From assembly GCF_918814755.1 (NCBI RefSeq), contig NZ_CAKKNT010000007.1, forward strand, positions 1 to 64,000: 64,000 nucleotides of DNA, in the 5' to 3' direction. The stretch comes from Periweissella ghanensis. GTDB lineage: Bacteria > Bacillota > Bacilli > Lactobacillales > Lactobacillaceae. Of the stretch, positions 16,313 through 25,586 are shown one piece after another (the stretch's first letter is position 1; each line of letters starts with the position of its first letter). Position numbers and translations under genes: made by a program. The notes beneath the pieces were generated by a model. That model ran no database searches. It was not told the origin of the DNA and saw nothing but the letters and a program-made list of their open reading frames with translations.

Positions 16313-17452
16313 ATGACAGGCTTTAATACAAAATTAGTCCATGGAATTGATATTAACGACAATAATACCGGGGCAGTGGTTGTACCGGTGTACTCAGCAA
16401 CAACTTACCAATATGGTAAACCCAATGAATTACCACGATGGGATTATGCACGTTCAGGTAATCCAACGCGCGAATTTGTTGAAAAACAAATCGCGGAACT
16501 AGAAGGTGGTTATCGTGGTTTTGCCCTTTCATCAGGAATGGCCGCTATTCATTCAGTATTTGCGACCTTTCGACCAGGCGATCACATCATTATTTCTAAT
16601 TCAATTTATGGGGGAACGTTTCGGTTAGTAAATGAATATTTAAAAGAACTGGAAATTGAATTTACCGAAGTCAATATTCAAGATTTAGCTGAGATTGAAG
16701 CAGCCATTAAACCTAATACCAAAGCAATTTATTTTGAAGTCGTGGATAATCCATTGTTACGAGTGGCCAGTGTTAAGCAAATTTCTGCGCTAGTAAGTCA
16801 ATACAATGTACTGACCATTGTTGATAACACGTTCTTAACGCCATATTTACAACAACCACTAAAACTTGGGGCTAATATTGTCATTCATTCAGCCACTAAA
16901 TACTTAAACGGGCACTCTGACAATACTGCGGGCTTAGTTGTGGTTGATAGTGCAGCGCTGGCTGATAAAGTTTATTTTATTCAAAATGCAATTGGGGGTA
17001 TTTTATCACCAGAAAACTCAAATTTATTACGGCGAGGTATTCAAACTTTAGCTGTCCGGATGGATCGTCATTTAGAAAATACGCATAAGTTAGTTGAATA
17101 CTTTAGTAAGCAAAGTATTGTGGCTAAAGTGCACTATCCTGGTATTCAAAACGATGCGAGTGATGCCATTGCACGTGATGAATTACGTGATGGTGGTGGG
17201 GTTGTAACAGTTACCTTTGTCGATCACGTTGATGTAACCGCGGCGATTGAAAAACTTAAAATTTTTAAGTTAGCCGTGAGTTTGGGATCAGTCGAAAGCT
17301 TAGTTGAGACACCTTACAATATGTCGCATGCTGAATTACCGGTTGAAGAACGGTTACGGTTAGGCATTACGCCACAACTAGTACGAATTGCGGTCGGATT
17401 AGAAGATAGTACGGATTTAATTGCAGATATTGACCAAGCATTTAATAATTAA
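16313..17452 (+). CDS. Cystathionine gamma-synthase/lyase-family PLP enzyme (MetB/MetC type)
   Basis: The 379-aa protein is full length for the Cys/Met metabolism PLP family. It shows PVYSATTYQYG, YARSGNPTRE, the SSGMAAIHS segment and the PLP lysine K196 in IHSATKYLNGHSD; the C-terminal part has LGSVESLVETPYNMSH. Members carry out cystathionine gamma-synthase, beta- or gamma-lyase, or homocysteine-forming reactions; the exact reaction cannot be read. AAAGGTGG precedes ATG. It is the last gene of the T-box operon, so imported sulfur amino acid and this enzyme are made together under tRNA-Met starvation. Confidence 0.87.
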   Translation: MTGFNTKLVHGIDINDNNTGAVVVPVYSATTYQYGKPNELPRWDYARSGNPTREFVEKQIAELEGGYRGFALSSGMAAIHSVFATFRPGDHIIISNSIYGGTFRLVNEYLKELEIEFTEVNIQDLAEIEAAIKPNTKAIYFEVVDNPLLRVASVKQISALVSQYNVLTIVDNTFLTPYLQQPLKLGANIVIHSATKYLNGHSDNTAGLVVVDSAALADKVYFIQNAIGGILSPENSNLLRRGIQTLAVRMDRHLENTHKLVEYFSKQSIVAKVHYPGIQNDASDAIARDELRDGGGVVTVTFVDHVDVTAAIEKLKIFKLAVSLGSVESLVETPYNMSHAELPVEERLRLGITPQLVRIAVGLEDSTDLIADIDQAFNN

Positions 17453-17461
17453 ATTGAGATA

Positions 17462-17496
17462 AAAGTATCTAGAATTTTTAATTCTAGGTACTTTTT
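17462..17496 (+). terminator. Rho-independent terminator
   Basis: AAAGTATCTAGAATT pairs with AATTCTAGGTACTTT (one T-G pair) and is followed by T residues, ending the second T-box operon. Confidence 0.9.
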
Positions 17497-17543
17497 TGTT
17501 GGAAATCATAAATAAAGGCCTTGGATATGCTTGTAATTTATAA

Positions 17544-17639
17544 GTAAAGGCTGATGTAGTGTAAATAAAAAGTAAATATTCATAGCTATACGTATTCTTT
17601 TTTAAGTATAAACCAAGGAAAATTACAAATTATTTACTT
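17544..17639. promoter_or_regulatory. Possible Pho-box-like direct repeats upstream of the G3P-type ABC operon
   Basis: GTAAAT occurs at 17561-17566 and 17572-17577 (11-bp period, read as TTTAC on the minus strand), with GTAAAG at 17544-17549. TTACAA at 17623-17628 and TTACTT at 17634-17639 form another pair with the same period on the plus strand. B. subtilis PhoP binds TT(A/C/T)ACA-like hexamers every 11 bp. The remainder of the 320-bp gap 17453-17774 is AT-rich with no distinct promoter that I can defend. Confidence 0.35.
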
Positions 17640-17774
17640 GAAATCTGGATAAATGTTGATTTGTAAGGATTTGTTCATAAATAATTAATAACTTAAATAA
17701 TACATTTGATTTACAAGTCTTAAAAAAACGCATGTTAAGATTATTTTCAGTTAGCAAAGGAAGGAACCTTTTAC

Positions 17775-18839
17775 ATGGATTTAATTGAATTAAAGCGCAT
17801 TAATAAGCAATATGAAAACAAAGAAAAAGTGATCGAGGATTTTGATTTAAATATCAAAAAAGGTGACTTTACTGTTTTTCTTGGACCTTCAGGTTGTGGT
17901 AAATCTACATTACTTCGGATGATTGCCGGCTTAGAAAAAATCTCAGCGGGTGAACTTTTGATTAATGGTGAATTGCAAAATGACTTACCACCTAAAGAAC
18001 GTAACATTGCGATGGTTTTCCAAAACTATGCACTTTACCCACATATGTCAGTTGAAAAGAACATGGGCTTTGGTTTAAAAATGCGCGGGATTGATAAACA
18101 AATTATCAAGCAAAAAGTTACCGACGCTGCCAAAATTTTGAATTTAACCGATTACTTAGATAAATTTCCTGGTAACTTATCTGGGGGGCAACAACAACGG
18201 GTCGCCCTTGGACGAGCGATTGTCCGTGAATCAGAAATTTACTTAATGGATGAACCATTATCCAACTTGGATGCTAAGTTACGCGCTGTTATGCGTGAAG
18301 AAATTGTAACTTTACACAAGCAAATGGCCGCCACAACGATTTATGTAACGCATGATCAAACGGAAGCCATGACAATGGCTGACCGGATTGTTATTTTAAA
18401 TCATGGTGATATCCAACAAATTGGTACCCCAAAAGAAGTTTACCAACGGCCACAAAACATGTTCGTTGCTAGTTTTATTGGGATTCCACCAATGAACTTA
18501 ATTCCCTTAAAGAACCATGATGGTAAATACTATTTGGAAAATGCCGAGCTTAGTCTTAAAGATGATCTTGGTAATCAACCATTAGTATTTGGGATTCGAC
18601 CAGAAGATGCCTTTGTTGATAATGCAGCGCCATTGAAGATGAAGGTAACTTACATCGAAGATATGGGTGCTGATCGTTATGTTCACGGTCTTGTTAACGG
18701 AACTAAGTTTACGCTTCGTGACGGCTCTAATAATGATTATCAAGTTGATCAAGAAATAGGGGTTGGTTTCACCGCTCAACAAGTTAGCTTCTTTGACCAA
18801 GTGTCAACTAATCGTGTGGAGGCTAACTTATGGAAATGA
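17775..18839 (+). CDS. Carbohydrate/glycerol-3-phosphate ABC transporter ATP-binding protein (UgpC/MsmX family)
   Basis: A 354-aa CUT1-type ATPase: Walker A GPSGCGKST, Q-loop MVFQNYALYPHM, signature LSGGQQQRVALGRA, Walker B YLMDEPLSNLD and a C-terminal regulatory OB-like domain (IRPEDAFV) from about residue 240. Unlike shared MsmX ATPases it is the first gene of its own operon, followed by two permeases, a binding protein and hydrolases, the arrangement of Ugp-type glycerol-3-phosphate importers. AAGGAAGG precedes the ATG. The next gene starts inside its end. Confidence 0.85.
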   Translation: MDLIELKRINKQYENKEKVIEDFDLNIKKGDFTVFLGPSGCGKSTLLRMIAGLEKISAGELLINGELQNDLPPKERNIAMVFQNYALYPHMSVEKNMGFGLKMRGIDKQIIKQKVTDAAKILNLTDYLDKFPGNLSGGQQQRVALGRAIVRESEIYLMDEPLSNLDAKLRAVMREEIVTLHKQMAATTIYVTHDQTEAMTMADRIVILNHGDIQQIGTPKEVYQRPQNMFVASFIGIPPMNLIPLKNHDGKYYLENAELSLKDDLGNQPLVFGIRPEDAFVDNAAPLKMKVTYIEDMGADRYVHGLVNGTKFTLRDGSNNDYQVDQEIGVGFTAQQVSFFDQVSTNRVEANLWK

Positions 18840-19702
18840 AGGCTAGCAAAAGACAACTGCTTTTATTCGTTGTGATTCCATTAATCCCGCTGGTTGTCTT
18901 TTGGATTATTCCATTGATTGTGTCCCTTTGGTTAAGCTTTACGGATTGGAACTACATTAGTCCAACTTTTGACTACGTTGGGATTAAAAACTACACGCAG
19001 TTATTTGCGAGTCAAGATTTCCAACAAGCATTTGCTCATACCGCCTACTTCACGTTCTTTAGTGTTGTACCAATTATTGTGTTTGGTTTTTTATTAGCAG
19101 TTGGTTTAAACAAATTAAAACGAAGCTATAAATTCATTCAGGCATTATTATTTGCCCCTTGGGTGACACCACTAATCGGGATGTCAATTGTTTGGGGTTG
19201 GATTTTTAATAGTAAAGTTGGTCCAATTAATCAAATCTTGCATATCTTACATTTACCAGAACCTCAATGGTTAACCAATCCGACGGCGGCCATGTGGACA
19301 ATTATTATTGTTACTATCTGGAAAAATGCTGGTTGGGCCGCGTTGTTCTTCTCAGATGCCTTAGCAAAAATTCCATCAAGCTTGTTTGAAGTTTCTGACA
19401 TGGAAGGATTGTCTTGGTGGCAAAAAATTTGGTACGTCTTGATTCCACTGGTCTCACCAACGACATTATTTTTGGTGATTGTCATGATCTTAGAATGTCT
19501 TCAAGCGTATGACCAAATTACGGTCTTGACGCAAGGGGGCCCCGCGGGTTCCACGACAACCTTACTTTACTTGTATTACCAATTAGGATTTAAACAATTC
19601 CAAATGGGTAGTGCAACCGCATTATCAATTGTGATCTTAGTAATTTCAGCAATTTTAGCTTACATTTCAATTCGCATGTCACGTAAGCACACTTACTATT
19701 AG
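18830..19702 (+). CDS. CUT1 ABC transporter permease (UgpA-like)
   Basis: The 290-aa integral membrane protein has about six membrane segments and the EAA loop EVSDMEGLSWWQKIWYVLIP near residue 190. It is of the MalF/UgpA type. ATG 18830 has GGAGG 7 bases upstream and overlaps the ATPase gene by 10 bases, indicating coupled translation. It forms the channel with the second permease. Confidence 0.83.
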   Translation: MEMKASKRQLLLFVVIPLIPLVVFWIIPLIVSLWLSFTDWNYISPTFDYVGIKNYTQLFASQDFQQAFAHTAYFTFFSVVPIIVFGFLLAVGLNKLKRSYKFIQALLFAPWVTPLIGMSIVWGWIFNSKVGPINQILHILHLPEPQWLTNPTAAMWTIIIVTIWKNAGWAALFFSDALAKIPSSLFEVSDMEGLSWWQKIWYVLIPLVSPTTLFLVIVMILECLQAYDQITVLTQGGPAGSTTTLLYLYYQLGFKQFQMGSATALSIVILVISAILAYISIRMSRKHTYY

Positions 19703-19717
19703 GCATGGAGGTTTGAG

Positions 19718-20554
19718 ATGAAAAAAGTACAAAAAATACAAGGCTGGGCCTTATTTATTATTTTACTAATCATCGGTCTTTTGATGGTTTATCCTATGAT
19801 TTGGATGTTAGTTAGTTCAGTTAAATCAGCTAATGAAATTTTAAATCAACCATTACAACTTATTCCCCGAAGTTTTCACTTTGATAACTTCACGAATGCC
19901 TTAAAAGCTGCTCCGTTTATGCAATGGTTATGGAATAGTGCATGGACGACGGTGGTGATTGTCTTTATGCAATTGTTCTTTTCAAGTTTAATTGCCTATG
20001 CGTTAACCCAATTTAAATTTATGGGCCGTAATGTTTTGTTCGCCATTATTTTAGCAACATACATGTTACCATCAGCAACGACTTACATTCCTAGTTATGT
20101 AATTTTAGGGAAAATGCACTTAATTAACTCATTGATTGGGTTAGTTATATCCAACCTGGCCAATGTATTCGTAATTTTCTTACTACGGCAAAGTTTTATG
20201 TCAGTACCAAAGGGAATTATTGAAGCGGCTCGTTCAGATGGAGCAAGTGAGTGGACCATTCTTTGGCAAATTGTCGTACCTATGAACAAGAATGCCGTTT
20301 TAAACGCAACTTTGATTGGCTTTATTACTAATTTCAACGGTTACTTATGGCCATCACTCCTCTTGAATGACACTAAGAAACAAGTTATTTCAGTTGGGTT
20401 GAATTCATTTTCAAATACACAAGGAGCGTTTGATCAAACATTCCCAATCATTATGGCTGGAACGACAATTGCGGTGGTTCCACTAATAATTGTCTATGTC
20501 ATTTTACAAAAGTATTTCGTGCAGTCATCAAAAACATCAAGTATTAAAGGATAA
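19718..20554 (+). CDS. CUT1 ABC transporter permease (UgpE-like)
   Basis: The 278-aa protein has about six membrane segments and the EAA loop EAARSDGASEWTILWQIVVP. It matches the MalG/UgpE type, including the N-terminal LVYPMIWM-like segment and the periplasmic NFTNAL loop. TGGAGG precedes ATG 19718, 15 bases after the first permease gene. It pairs with that permease. Confidence 0.83.
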   Translation: MKKVQKIQGWALFIILLIIGLLMVYPMIWMLVSSVKSANEILNQPLQLIPRSFHFDNFTNALKAAPFMQWLWNSAWTTVVIVFMQLFFSSLIAYALTQFKFMGRNVLFAIILATYMLPSATTYIPSYVILGKMHLINSLIGLVISNLANVFVIFLLRQSFMSVPKGIIEAARSDGASEWTILWQIVVPMNKNAVLNATLIGFITNFNGYLWPSLLLNDTKKQVISVGLNSFSNTQGAFDQTFPIIMAGTTIAVVPLIIVYVILQKYFVQSSKTSSIKG

Positions 20555-20570
20555 TAGGAGAATTATCAAT

Positions 20571-21890
20571 ATGCGTTTTAGTAAAAAGAGCTTAAAATAC
20601 CTTGCCCTTGCGGCTACTGCAGCTTCAGCATTAACAATCATGGCTGGTTGTTCAAATGGTTCATCAAACAGCGCCGATAGTGGTAAGAAAGTCCAAATCG
20701 AATTCTGGTATGGATTAGGTTCTGGTGCTGGTAAGCAAATGCAAGAAATGATCACTGACTTTAATAAGTCACAAAATCAAGTGGTAGTTAAAGGGGTGCA
20801 ACAAGCCGATTACCCAACTACTTGGCAAAAAGTTCAAGCAGGTTTGGCAGCCCACACTGCACCAGCTGTATTCTTAGCCCAATCAAACACGATTCAAGCG
20901 TTTGGTGGTCCTAAAGGTGTATTGCGTGATTTGACCCCAATGGTTAATGAAACAAGTTTTAACAAATCAGACTTCTTACCTGTATTTACCAAAGATGACC
21001 AAATTAATGGTGACACATATGCGGTACCAGCATACGGTACAACGCAAATTGAATACTACAACGAAAAAGTTTTGAAGAAGGCTGGTGTTGATCCTAAGAC
21101 AGCTTACTCAACTTGGCAAAACTTGGCTGCTGCAAGTAAGCAAATGAAGGAAAAAGCGGGCGTACCTAATGGTCACATGATCATGTGGGGCCCAGACAAC
21201 CTTACTGATATGGCTTTAAGTAATGGTGGTCAATTCTTAAAAGATGGCGGCAAAAAAGTTGATATTAACTCAAAAGCGTGGATTCAAGCTTGGGAATTTG
21301 CTCGTCAACAACTCTTTGAAACTAAGAACATGAGTACGATTTCAGGTGGTCAAGGTTGGACTTACTGGTACAAGACAATTGATACAGTGATGCACAATCA
21401 AGCTGGTTCATACACTGGTTCATCTGGTGACCGTGCTAACTTGGATTTCTCATTTATCAATGCCTTACCACAACCTGGTTTTAACAACAATCCTGCTAAA
21501 CCACAAGCCCAAGCATTGAATATGGCTATTCCTAAGTCAGTAACTGATGCCCAAGCTAAAGCGGCTTTCAAGTGGATTGAATACTTTACAAACAAAGAAC
21601 GTCAAGCAACTTGGTCTGAAAAGATTGGTTACGTGCCAGTACGTAAGTCAGTTTCTGATGATGCAGCCTACAAGAAGTTTGTAACTGCCAACCCATACGC
21701 TAACGTAGCCTTTGAACAAGCCCAAAATGCTTCACCTGAATTTATCGATCCAACTGGTGGTAAGATTTTGGCAGCACTACAAAAAGCAGCTGATGAAGTT
21801 GAAATTCAAAACATCCCAGCTAAAAAAGCCTTGGATGAAGCAGCTAAAGTTGCACAACAAGCTTTAGATCAAGCACTCGCAAGTAAATAA
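20571..21890 (+). CDS. ABC transporter substrate-binding lipoprotein (UgpB-like, family 1)
   Basis: ATG 20571 is used because TAGGAG lies just upstream; an open frame further 5' lies within the permease gene. The 439-aa product has a lipoprotein signal with lipobox IMAGC (Cys27). The mature part has the solute-binding family 1 features IEFWYGLGSGAG and the central hinge. The GLGSGAGKQMQEMI segment resembles UgpB, which binds glycerol-3-phosphate or glycerophosphodiesters, and the phosphoesterase-type genes downstream support this. A sugar substrate remains possible. Confidence 0.83.
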   Translation: MRFSKKSLKYLALAATAASALTIMAGCSNGSSNSADSGKKVQIEFWYGLGSGAGKQMQEMITDFNKSQNQVVVKGVQQADYPTTWQKVQAGLAAHTAPAVFLAQSNTIQAFGGPKGVLRDLTPMVNETSFNKSDFLPVFTKDDQINGDTYAVPAYGTTQIEYYNEKVLKKAGVDPKTAYSTWQNLAAASKQMKEKAGVPNGHMIMWGPDNLTDMALSNGGQFLKDGGKKVDINSKAWIQAWEFARQQLFETKNMSTISGGQGWTYWYKTIDTVMHNQAGSYTGSSGDRANLDFSFINALPQPGFNNNPAKPQAQALNMAIPKSVTDAQAKAAFKWIEYFTNKERQATWSEKIGYVPVRKSVSDDAAYKKFVTANPYANVAFEQAQNASPEFIDPTGGKILAALQKAADEVEIQNIPAKKALDEAAKVAQQALDQALASK

Positions 21891-21905
21891 TAATTTGGAT
21901 GGCAT

Positions 21906-23303
21906 ATGACTATGGAAGAGATTAAATATCAAGTAACAGCAGCCAATCCGTTTGGTAGCTATGAATTTGATGTTAACGAAGATTTAGCACAAATCGAACT
22001 TAATTTGACAACGAGTATTAAACCTTGGTATCACTTATTTGTGATTTACGAGGGACAACAAGTTGGTCAAATCCTAATCACCCATAAACAAGATGCCCGC
22101 CAAGTGTTAATCGGAAAAACAGTCGCGACTTCAAGTGCGACTGTTTTTCCATCATTATCACTAGTGGGGCATTGGGAGATTAAATTTTTTGGTTCACAAA
22201 TTGAAACTGCAAGTGAAGAGTTGAAAATTAACCGTATTGATCATTTGACAACCCCGGTAATTGATGCTGAAAGCCAACAAGATGTGGTGCGCGAATTAGC
22301 TAGTCAACCAAGCAAATCAGGGTGGGTTAAAGGTGATTTTCATACCCATACAATTTACAGCGATGGAATGATGACGCGCCAAGCTAATATTGAAAGTGCT
22401 AAAGAGCAAGGCTTAGATTTCTTTGTGGCTACAGAACATAATGTGGTAACTGCTTTATGGCCACGTCAAGATGAAGTGGCAATTTTTGGAGGCTGTGAAT
22501 TAACCACACCATTTGGTCACACTAACTTTTTAGGGCTTGAACGGCCATTGCTTGATGCTACAGGGATGCCAGGCTTTGTGAACGAAACTGCTTTAATGCA
22601 AGTTATTGAAGCTAATCGTGACAATGGGTTGATGTCAATTAACCATCCCTTTCTTGACCCTTGGGACTGGACGTTAGATGTGCCATTGGCTTATGTTACT
22701 TCAATGGAATTAATTAACGATCCGACATATAGTGATAATGATTCCGCGACTGTTAAAGCTTTTGATTTATGGAGTGCTTTATGGAATCACGGTTGGCAAA
22801 TCACCGGGATTGGTGGTTCTGACAGTCACTTGCTACCAGATGATAAATATCCTGACGCTAATATGCCGTCATTAATTGGTGACCCAGCAACGTATGTGAT
22901 GGTCGAGAGTTTAACGCGCGATAATGTCTTAGCGGGGATTAAGGCCAAACATACTAAAGTGAGTCGGTTTGGTGAAATTATGCTGACAAGTGTTAATCAA
23001 GCGGATCTATTACCTGGTCAACAAGTATCCGCTGCCGTCCGGTCGTTTACATTACAATTACCCAACACCACGCCAGCTGGTTATGTAACCGAATGGGTGT
23101 TGGACGGAGCAGTTGTGGCTTCAACAACGGCACTTACGTCAACATACACCATTACGCCTGAAATTGATTTAACCGAGTACCACTGGTTACGTGCGGATGT
23201 TAAAGATCAAAATGGGGTGCAACAAGCGACGTTCACCCCAGTTTTCTGGGGTGAACGCACCCCCACAATTACTACGTATCAAGAGGTTTTAGTGCATGAC
23301 TAA
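21906..23303 (+). CDS. PHP-domain metallohydrolase (CehA/McbA family)
   Basis: The 465-aa protein has a beta-rich N-terminal part (~1-135), a PHP domain (~140-360), and a C-terminal beta domain (~370-465). Metal-ligand motifs are visible: HTH at 146-148 (DFHTHTIYSDG), ATEHN, SINHPF and GGSDSH. CehA/McbA-type PHP proteins hydrolyse phosphodiesters or related esters. In this operon it probably acts inside the cell on the imported glycerophospho-compound (no signal peptide). The Shine-Dalgarno before ATG 21906 is weak (TTGGATGG); ATG 21912 is an alternative. Confidence 0.75.
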   Translation: MTMEEIKYQVTAANPFGSYEFDVNEDLAQIELNLTTSIKPWYHLFVIYEGQQVGQILITHKQDARQVLIGKTVATSSATVFPSLSLVGHWEIKFFGSQIETASEELKINRIDHLTTPVIDAESQQDVVRELASQPSKSGWVKGDFHTHTIYSDGMMTRQANIESAKEQGLDFFVATEHNVVTALWPRQDEVAIFGGCELTTPFGHTNFLGLERPLLDATGMPGFVNETALMQVIEANRDNGLMSINHPFLDPWDWTLDVPLAYVTSMELINDPTYSDNDSATVKAFDLWSALWNHGWQITGIGGSDSHLLPDDKYPDANMPSLIGDPATYVMVESLTRDNVLAGIKAKHTKVSRFGEIMLTSVNQADLLPGQQVSAAVRSFTLQLPNTTPAGYVTEWVLDGAVVASTTALTSTYTITPEIDLTEYHWLRADVKDQNGVQQATFTPVFWGERTPTITTYQEVLVHD

Positions 23304-23988
23304 AGGGGTATTATTTGATAAAGACGGGACATTATTTGAATTTGATTCAATGTGGACCAACGCAATTGCTGAATTTGTGGAGCAAGTCGTGGTTGATGCC
23401 AAGCACCCACAGAAATTAGCTCAAGCATTAGGGGTCAAAAACGGTGTTGTTATGCCGGATTCAGCGTTATCATCTGGGACAATTAAAGATATTGCAGATG
23501 TGTTAGCTGACAATGGTGTTTACACACAACCAAGCGCGGCGGAAAGTTTCGTTCGGACATTTTTCTTAGAATTTTTAAAGGCTCACTTAGACCAATTAAA
23601 GCCGATTGGTGATTTACGACAATTAATGGAGAATTTACATGCCGATGACATTAAAGTTGGTATTGTAACTTCCGATGACTATGAAGCAACCGTGATTAGC
23701 TTGCAACATGCGGGCATTACCGATTTAGTTGATTTTATTGCCAGTGGGGATCGATATCCTCGTAAACCCGATCCAGCACCACTCCTTGCATTTTGCCAAC
23801 AATTTAACTTAGCATTAGATGATGTCATTATGGTTGGCGATTCACGAATGGACCTTGAACTTGGAAATGTTGCCAAGGGTGGGGTTGCCGTATTGTCAGG
23901 TGTTGGTACGAAAGCGGAACTTGCTGATTTAACAGCAATGATTTATGCAGATGTCCAAGTGATTCCATATGCAACTTTATTGAAATAA
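23296..23988 (+). CDS. HAD-family phosphatase (Gph-like), first paralog
   Basis: The 230-aa protein shows all HAD motifs: FDKDGT (nucleophile Asp), the Ser of IVTSDD, the Lys in YPRKPDP, and VGDSRMD. A helical cap lies between motifs I and II, as in subfamily IA phosphatases such as phosphoglycolate phosphatase. It overlaps the PHP hydrolase gene by 8 bases and so belongs to the same operon. It probably dephosphorylates a product of the imported substrate. A clear paralog follows at 24214. Confidence 0.82.
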   Translation: MTKGVLFDKDGTLFEFDSMWTNAIAEFVEQVVVDAKHPQKLAQALGVKNGVVMPDSALSSGTIKDIADVLADNGVYTQPSAAESFVRTFFLEFLKAHLDQLKPIGDLRQLMENLHADDIKVGIVTSDDYEATVISLQHAGITDLVDFIASGDRYPRKPDPAPLLAFCQQFNLALDDVIMVGDSRMDLELGNVAKGGVAVLSGVGTKAELADLTAMIYADVQVIPYATLLK

Positions 23989-23995
23989 ATTAAAA

Positions 23996-24152
23996 GAGCT
24001 GTGACGGAAGTCGGGCGATATTAAGAAATACGCTAAAAATCCTTGGTGAAGAATTTTCTTCACCAGGGATTTTGTCGTATTTCGAATATATTGTGTGGAA
24101 CGCATTTTAGCAGTAATTTAGTACGCGAAAAAAGTTATGAGACACCTTTTTT
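23996..24152. repeat. Palindromic intergenic repeat, copy B (~157 bp)
   Basis: This is the second copy of the element at 7921-8084. It begins GAGCTGTGACGGAAGTCGGG and has the same central hairpin with the GAAGAATTTTCTTC apex, here with a longer perfect arm (TGGTGAAGAA / TTCTTCACCA). The right-hand GGACTTC arm present in copy A is replaced by TGTGTGG. It lies exactly between two paralogous HAD genes. Confidence 0.8.
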
Positions 24153-24213
24153 AGTTAATTATCGACTATGATAATGATAAAATTAATTGAAATAGCCTAA
24201 AGGAGGTAGGTAG

Positions 24214-24921
24214 GTGAGAAAAGGAATTCTTTTTGATAAAGATGGGACCTTATTTGAATTTGGCCCCATCTGGTTACAAGCAACAATTGAATTTTTAGCT
24301 GCTATTACGGTTCGTACTGATCAAAAGATTGGCGTTGTTGAGGCTTTAGGCATGGTTGATGGTGAGTTAGTCAGTGATTCGGCGTTAACATCGGGTACTC
24401 CAGCGGATGTGGCCACGATTTTAGTTGATCATCAAGTGTTTACAACGACCGGCCAAGCGGAACAATTTGTGAAAGATTTTTTCTATGAATTTTTGGTGGC
24501 CCATTTAGATAATGTTAAGCCGGTGGGGGACTTAATTGGCTTATTACAGCGGCTCAAAGCACAAGGATATGTTTTAGGAATTGCGACTTCGGATGAAATT
24601 AATTCGACGATGGCAACGTTAAAATATGCACAAGTAAAGGACTTGTTTGATTTTATTGCAACGGCTGATGAATATCCAACTAAACCCAATCCCGCTGCGT
24701 TAATGGCTTTTTGTGAGCAATGTCAATTAGCATTAACGGATGTAATTGTGGTCGGCGATTCACGGATGGATATCGAACTTGGTAACCTTGCTAGAGCGGG
24801 TGTCGCAGTGTTGTCAGGCACGAGTACGGCGGATAATTTTACTGATTTAACGCCATATATTTACGCGGACATTCAAGTAATTCCGTATCAACAAATTTTA
24901 CCAACACTAAATAAAGGGTAA
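24214..24921 (+). CDS. HAD-family phosphatase (Gph-like), second paralog
   Basis: The start is GTG 24214, preceded by the strong site AAAGGAGG. The 235-aa product is clearly related along its whole length to the HAD protein at 23296 (LFDKDGTLFEF, DSAL.SGT, VGDSRMD.ELGN and AD.QVIPY are shared). All catalytic motifs are kept: DKDGT, ATSDE, YPTKPNP, VGDSRMD. It looks like a tandem duplication with later divergence, the two copies being separated by the palindromic repeat. Confidence 0.82.
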   Translation: MRKGILFDKDGTLFEFGPIWLQATIEFLAAITVRTDQKIGVVEALGMVDGELVSDSALTSGTPADVATILVDHQVFTTTGQAEQFVKDFFYEFLVAHLDNVKPVGDLIGLLQRLKAQGYVLGIATSDEINSTMATLKYAQVKDLFDFIATADEYPTKPNPAALMAFCEQCQLALTDVIVVGDSRMDIELGNLARAGVAVLSGTSTADNFTDLTPYIYADIQVIPYQQILPTLNKG

Positions 24922-24997
24922 AGGAATTACGGTAATACTTATAATAAGTAAGCTTTGATGTTACGATAAAGCTACCATTAGAAACGAGGATATTGAT

Positions 24998-25393
24998 ATG
25001 CCACTTTTAAGATTTGATTTAAATGCACACGCTTGGGCCGATGCTGCACGCCGTAAGCAATTGCTTGATATTGCATATGCTGTAACTTTAGCAGCCTTTA
25101 GTGCACCAACTGGTGATCGCTATCAACTAATTGATTTACACCAAAACGATGAAATGTTAATTGAAGATACTGGTTTGGGCTTTAAACGAACAGATGAAGT
25201 GATTGTTTTGTCAATTACAACCCGTCCACGGACCACAGCTGAAAAACAAACATTCTATCGTGAATTTGTAACTGCTGTTGGTGAGCAATTAGGGGTTGGA
25301 CCGACTGATATTATGATTAATATGGTTGAAAATACGGATGCTGATTGGAGTTTTGCTAACGGGCAAGCTCAATTTTTAACCGGTGATCTCTAA
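24998..25393 (+). CDS. Tautomerase-superfamily protein (4-oxalocrotonate tautomerase/MIF-like)
   Basis: The 131-aa protein begins MPLLRFDL, placing Pro2 where tautomerase-family enzymes use an N-terminal proline as catalytic base once Met is removed. The length is that of the double-unit members. The segment GVGPTDIMINMVENTDADWSFANGQAQ at the C-terminal side is typical of the tautomerase family found in lactobacilli. The substrate is unknown. It has its own ribosome binding site (GAGGA) and stands apart from the HAD gene. Confidence 0.75.
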   Translation: MPLLRFDLNAHAWADAARRKQLLDIAYAVTLAAFSAPTGDRYQLIDLHQNDEMLIEDTGLGFKRTDEVIVLSITTRPRTTAEKQTFYREFVTAVGEQLGVGPTDIMINMVENTDADWSFANGQAQFLTGDL

Positions 25394-25412
25394 AATTTAA
25401 AACAATAAATAA

Positions 25413-25453
25413 CATAAAACCCTGATGAGATGTTTTGTCATAGTTTTATGTTT
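25413..25453 (+). terminator. Possible terminator after the tautomerase gene
   Basis: AACATAAAAC and GTTTTATGTT can pair across a 22-nt interior that has a small stem of its own; there is no strong T-run, so this is weak. Confidence 0.4.
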
Positions 25454-25526
25454 ACTGAAATTCAAGCTTATGACATATTTGAGATTGATTTTAAAACAAA
25501 TAATGCTATACGTATGAGCTGATGAT

Positions 25527-25555
25527 TTGTTTATCTAAATAACCTCTTATATAAT
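25527..25555 (+). promoter_or_regulatory. Promoter for the CsbD-like gene
   Basis: TTGTTT and TATAAT are separated by exactly 17 bp, 31 bp before the CsbD start codon. Confidence 0.7.
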
Positions 25556-25586
25556 GGTCTTACACATTAAAAGGGGGACTAGTAAA

